A DNA stretch of 64,000 bases, from the NCBI RefSeq assembly GCF_036231965.1, contig NZ_CP109499.1, positions 7,378,001-7,442,000 of the forward strand. Reading direction: 5' to 3'. The notes under the pieces are model-generated. The model searched no databases. It saw nothing but the letters and a program-made list of their open reading frames with translations, and was not told the DNA's origin. The translations under genes were made by a program, and so were the position numbers. Shown one piece after another: positions 62,031 to 64,000 of the stretch. How positions within the stretch are numbered: position 1 is the first letter of the stretch; each line of letters opens with the position of its first letter. The DNA is from Streptomyces sp. NBC_01428. Lineage in GTDB: Bacteria > Actinomycetota > Actinomycetes > Streptomycetales > Streptomycetaceae.

Positions 62031-63386
62031 GTGGAGCCCGACCTGTTCACCGCCGCAGCAGAAGAACGCCAGGAGAAGGACCCGTCCAGCAGTCCCCTGG
62101 CGGTGCGGATGCGCCCGCGCACCCTCGACGACGTCGTGGGCCAGCAGCATCTGCTGAAGCCGGGCTCACCCCTGCGCAGACTCGTCGCCGAGGGCGGCGG
62201 CGGTCCGGCCGGGCCGTCCTCGGTCATCCTCTGGGGCCCGCCCGGCACCGGAAAGACGACCCTCGCGTACGTCGTCTCCAAAGCCACCGAGAAGCGATTC
62301 GTCGAGCTCTCCGCGATCACCGCCGGCGTCAAGGAGGTGCGCGCCGTCATCGACGGCGCCCGCCGGGCCACCGGCGGCTTCGGCAAGGAGACCGTCCTCT
62401 TCCTCGACGAGATCCACCGCTTCAGCAAGGCCCAGCAGGACTCCCTGCTGCCGGCCGTCGAGAACCGCTGGGTCACGCTGATCGCCGCCACCACCGAGAA
62501 CCCCTACTTCTCGGTGATCTCCCCCCTGCTCTCCCGCTCCCTGCTCCTCACCCTGGAGCCGCTCACCGACGACGACCTGCGCGCGCTGCTGCGCCGGGCC
62601 CTCGGTGACGAGCGCGGCCTCAAGGGCGCCGTCGGCCTCCCCGAGGACACCGAGGAGCACCTGCTGCGGATCGCCGGCGGAGACGCCCGCCGGGCCCTGA
62701 CCGCGCTGGAGGCGGCCGCCGGCGCGGCCCTCGACAAGGGCGAGCCGGAGATCACCCTCCAGACCCTGGAGGAGACCGTCGACCGCGCCGCCGTGACGTA
62801 CGACCGCGACGGCGACCAGCACTACGACGTGGCGAGCGCGCTCATCAAGTCCATCCGCGGCTCCGACGTGGACGCCGCCCTGCACTACCTCGCCCGGATG
62901 ATCGACGCCGGCGAGGACCCCCGCTTCATCGCCCGCCGCCTGATGATCTCCGCCAGCGAGGACATCGGCCTCGCCGACCCGAACGCGCTGCCCACGGCCG
63001 TCGCCGCCGCCCAGGCGGTCGCGATGATCGGCTTCCCCGAGGCCGCGCTCACCCTGAGCCACGCGACGATCGCCCTCGCCCTCGCCCCCAAGTCCAACGC
63101 GGCGACGACCGCCATCGGCGCCGCCCTGGAGGACGTCCGCAAGGGCCACGCCGGACCCGTGCCGACCCATCTGCGTGACGGGCACTACAAGGGCGCGGCC
63201 AAGCTCGGCCACGCCCAGGGCTACGTGTACCCGCACGACCTGCCCGAAGGCATCGCCGCCCAGCAGTACGCGCCGGAGGAGCTCAAGGACCGGGAGTACT
63301 ACACCCCGACCCGCCACGGATCCGAGGCGCGCTACGCGGACGCCGTGGAGTGGACAAGGAAGCACCTCGGTCGAGGGCGCTCCTGA
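62031..63386 (+). CDS. rarA: Replication-associated recombination ATPase RarA (MgsA)
   Basis: A 451-residue AAA+ ATPase of the RarA/MgsA/WRNIP1 family, acting at stalled forks. PLAVRMRPRTLDDVVGQQHL start, Walker A WGPPGTGKTTLA (about 69-80), Walker B LFLDEIHRFSKAQQD, sensor AATTENPYFSV, and the C-terminal tetramer region (FIARRLMISASEDIGLAD, YKGAAKLGHAQGY). Start GTG 62031 fits the leaderless promoter. Confidence 0.95.
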   Translation: MEPDLFTAAAEERQEKDPSSSPLAVRMRPRTLDDVVGQQHLLKPGSPLRRLVAEGGGGPAGPSSVILWGPPGTGKTTLAYVVSKATEKRFVELSAITAGVKEVRAVIDGARRATGGFGKETVLFLDEIHRFSKAQQDSLLPAVENRWVTLIAATTENPYFSVISPLLSRSLLLTLEPLTDDDLRALLRRALGDERGLKGAVGLPEDTEEHLLRIAGGDARRALTALEAAAGAALDKGEPEITLQTLEETVDRAAVTYDRDGDQHYDVASALIKSIRGSDVDAALHYLARMIDAGEDPRFIARRLMISASEDIGLADPNALPTAVAAAQAVAMIGFPEAALTLSHATIALALAPKSNAATTAIGAALEDVRKGHAGPVPTHLRDGHYKGAAKLGHAQGYVYPHDLPEGIAAQQYAPEELKDREYYTPTRHGSEARYADAVEWTRKHLGRGRS

Positions 63387-63726
63387 GCACCCTGTACGAT
63401 GTCTCGAAGCGCTGCGTCCCGTGTCCGGCTCCGGTCGGCACCACCAGAACGGGACATTCAGCCGGAGCCCCTGCCGTCATGGAGGGATTCCAGGAGCGTC
63501 GCGCACCGTCGAAGGTGTCGCGGGCAACCCACCACCACCCGGATCTCCGGGACCGGTCGGTGGGTCACTCGCGTGCTGCACGTATGTGCCCAGACCCAGG
63601 AGCGGCTGCCCGCCCCGCCCACGTGGATCCTCACGTCGACGGGAAGGGTTTCCCGGGCTGCGGATTGCGACCTCCCCTAACCCTGGTGAAGCCGTATTCG
63701 CATCCGAAACATGAGGTGTTTGGTTC
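63387..63726 (+). other. Long leader of rpsD
   Basis: 340 bases without a supported gene. A -10-like TACGAT at 63397-63402 would give a 5' leader of about 320 bases before rpsD. GC-rich with short hairpins (for example GGGAA/TTCCC at 63641-63654). S4 represses its own operon in other bacteria through mRNA structures, so this may be an autoregulatory leader; I cannot identify a known S4 fold by eye. Confidence 0.45.
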
Positions 63727-64000
63727 ATGCCGAACCAGTCCCGCCCCAAGGTCAAGAAGTCGCGTGCCCTCGGCATCGCGCTGACCCCGAAGGCCGTCAA
63801 GTACTTCGAGGCCCGCCCCTACCCGCCGGGCGAGCACGGCCGCGGCCGCAAGCAGAACTCGGACTACAAGGTCCGTCTGCTGGAGAAGCAGCGTCTGCGC
63901 GCGCAGTACGACGTGTCCGAGCGCCAGCTCGTCCGCGCCTACGAGCGTGCCGCCAAGACGCAGGGCAAGACCGGTGAGGCCCTGGTCATCGAGCTCGAGC
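63727..64000 (+). CDS. rpsD: 30S ribosomal protein S4 (partial, cut by the right edge)
   Basis: The first 91 residues of S4. Starts MPNQSRPKVKKSRALGIALT, then ARPYPPGEHGRGRKQ and YKVRLLEKQRLRAQYDVSERQLVRAYERA, all typical of actinobacterial S4. The N-terminal zinc cysteines of some S4 proteins are absent (C- type). GAGGTG precedes ATG 63727. S4 nucleates assembly of the 30S body and binds 16S rRNA. Confidence 0.96.
   Translation, partial: MPNQSRPKVKKSRALGIALTPKAVKYFEARPYPPGEHGRGRKQNSDYKVRLLEKQRLRAQYDVSERQLVRAYERAAKTQGKTGEALVIELE

Overview
The window is chromosomal DNA from a Streptomyces (Actinomycetota). It has very high GC, strongly GC-biased third codon positions, many GTG starts and leaderless promoters. 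It also carries the sporulation protein SsgB, a phosphatidylinositol/PIM lipid block and actinobacterial gene neighbourhoods (ruvCAB-yajC-secDF-apt-relA; cyclophilin-hydrolase-hisS). The gene order matches, from memory, the conserved core of Streptomyces chromosomes. I see no insertion sequence, prophage, CRISPR array or biosynthetic cluster, so this is core genome.

Layout. 1-6.1 kb: a gene start at the left edge, a HAD phosphatase, the methionine ABC transporter metNIQ behind a small Cys/Met-rich leader peptide, a GNAT enzyme and cobL. 6.1-12.4 kb: more corrinoid/siroheme genes (a BluB-CobT fusion with a very long disordered N-terminus, and a precorrin-2 dehydrogenase/SUMT fusion), then a SPOUT RNA methyltransferase. 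12.4-16.3 kb: a membrane Ser/Thr kinase, two small proteins, an APH-fold kinase and a zinc-ribbon protein. 16.3-16.9 kb: a minus-strand tRNA operon, Gly-Cys-Val-Val-Val. 16.9-23.4 kb: pabB and pabC (4-aminobenzoate), a tandem GNAT, a DsbA-like oxidoreductase, small membrane proteins, a CGNR regulator and ssgB. 23.5-28.2 kb: two tRNA-Val(CAC) genes flanking about 1.4 kb of apparently non-coding, relatively AT-rich DNA, a large membrane protein and an SRPBCC protein. 28.2-33 kb: a DnaQ-like exonuclease, a coupled pair of unknown genes (one DUF4365-like) and thrS. 33-42.2 kb: a K+ channel-like protein, a HIT hydrolase, a DUF4232-like secreted protein, a membrane protein, an EF-G2-like GTPase, and the overlapping pgsA/acyltransferase/pimA block. 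42.3-48 kb: a LemA-like protein, pdxST (vitamin B6), yebC and ruvCAB. 48-55 kb: yajC-secD-secF-apt-relA. 55-64 kb: a DUF349 protein, a membrane cyclophilin, a metallo-hydrolase, hisS, an ABC-2 exporter, a VKOR-family protein, rarA, and the start of rpsD behind a long leader.

Working together: cobL, the BluB-CobT fusion and the SUMT fusion serve corrinoid synthesis; pabB and pabC make 4-aminobenzoate for folate; pgsA, the acyltransferase and pimA build PI mannosides; yajC and secDF assist protein export; ruvCAB and rarA handle stalled or recombining forks. Both ruvC and rarA have the spaced TTGTCRGTG-N8-TAnnnT element of the LexA-independent (PafBC-type) DNA-damage promoter. The most interesting regulatory candidates are that element and the Cys/Met leader peptide before metN. 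The least explained coding material is the DUF4365-like pair and the roughly 660-residue extension of the BluB-CobT fusion.
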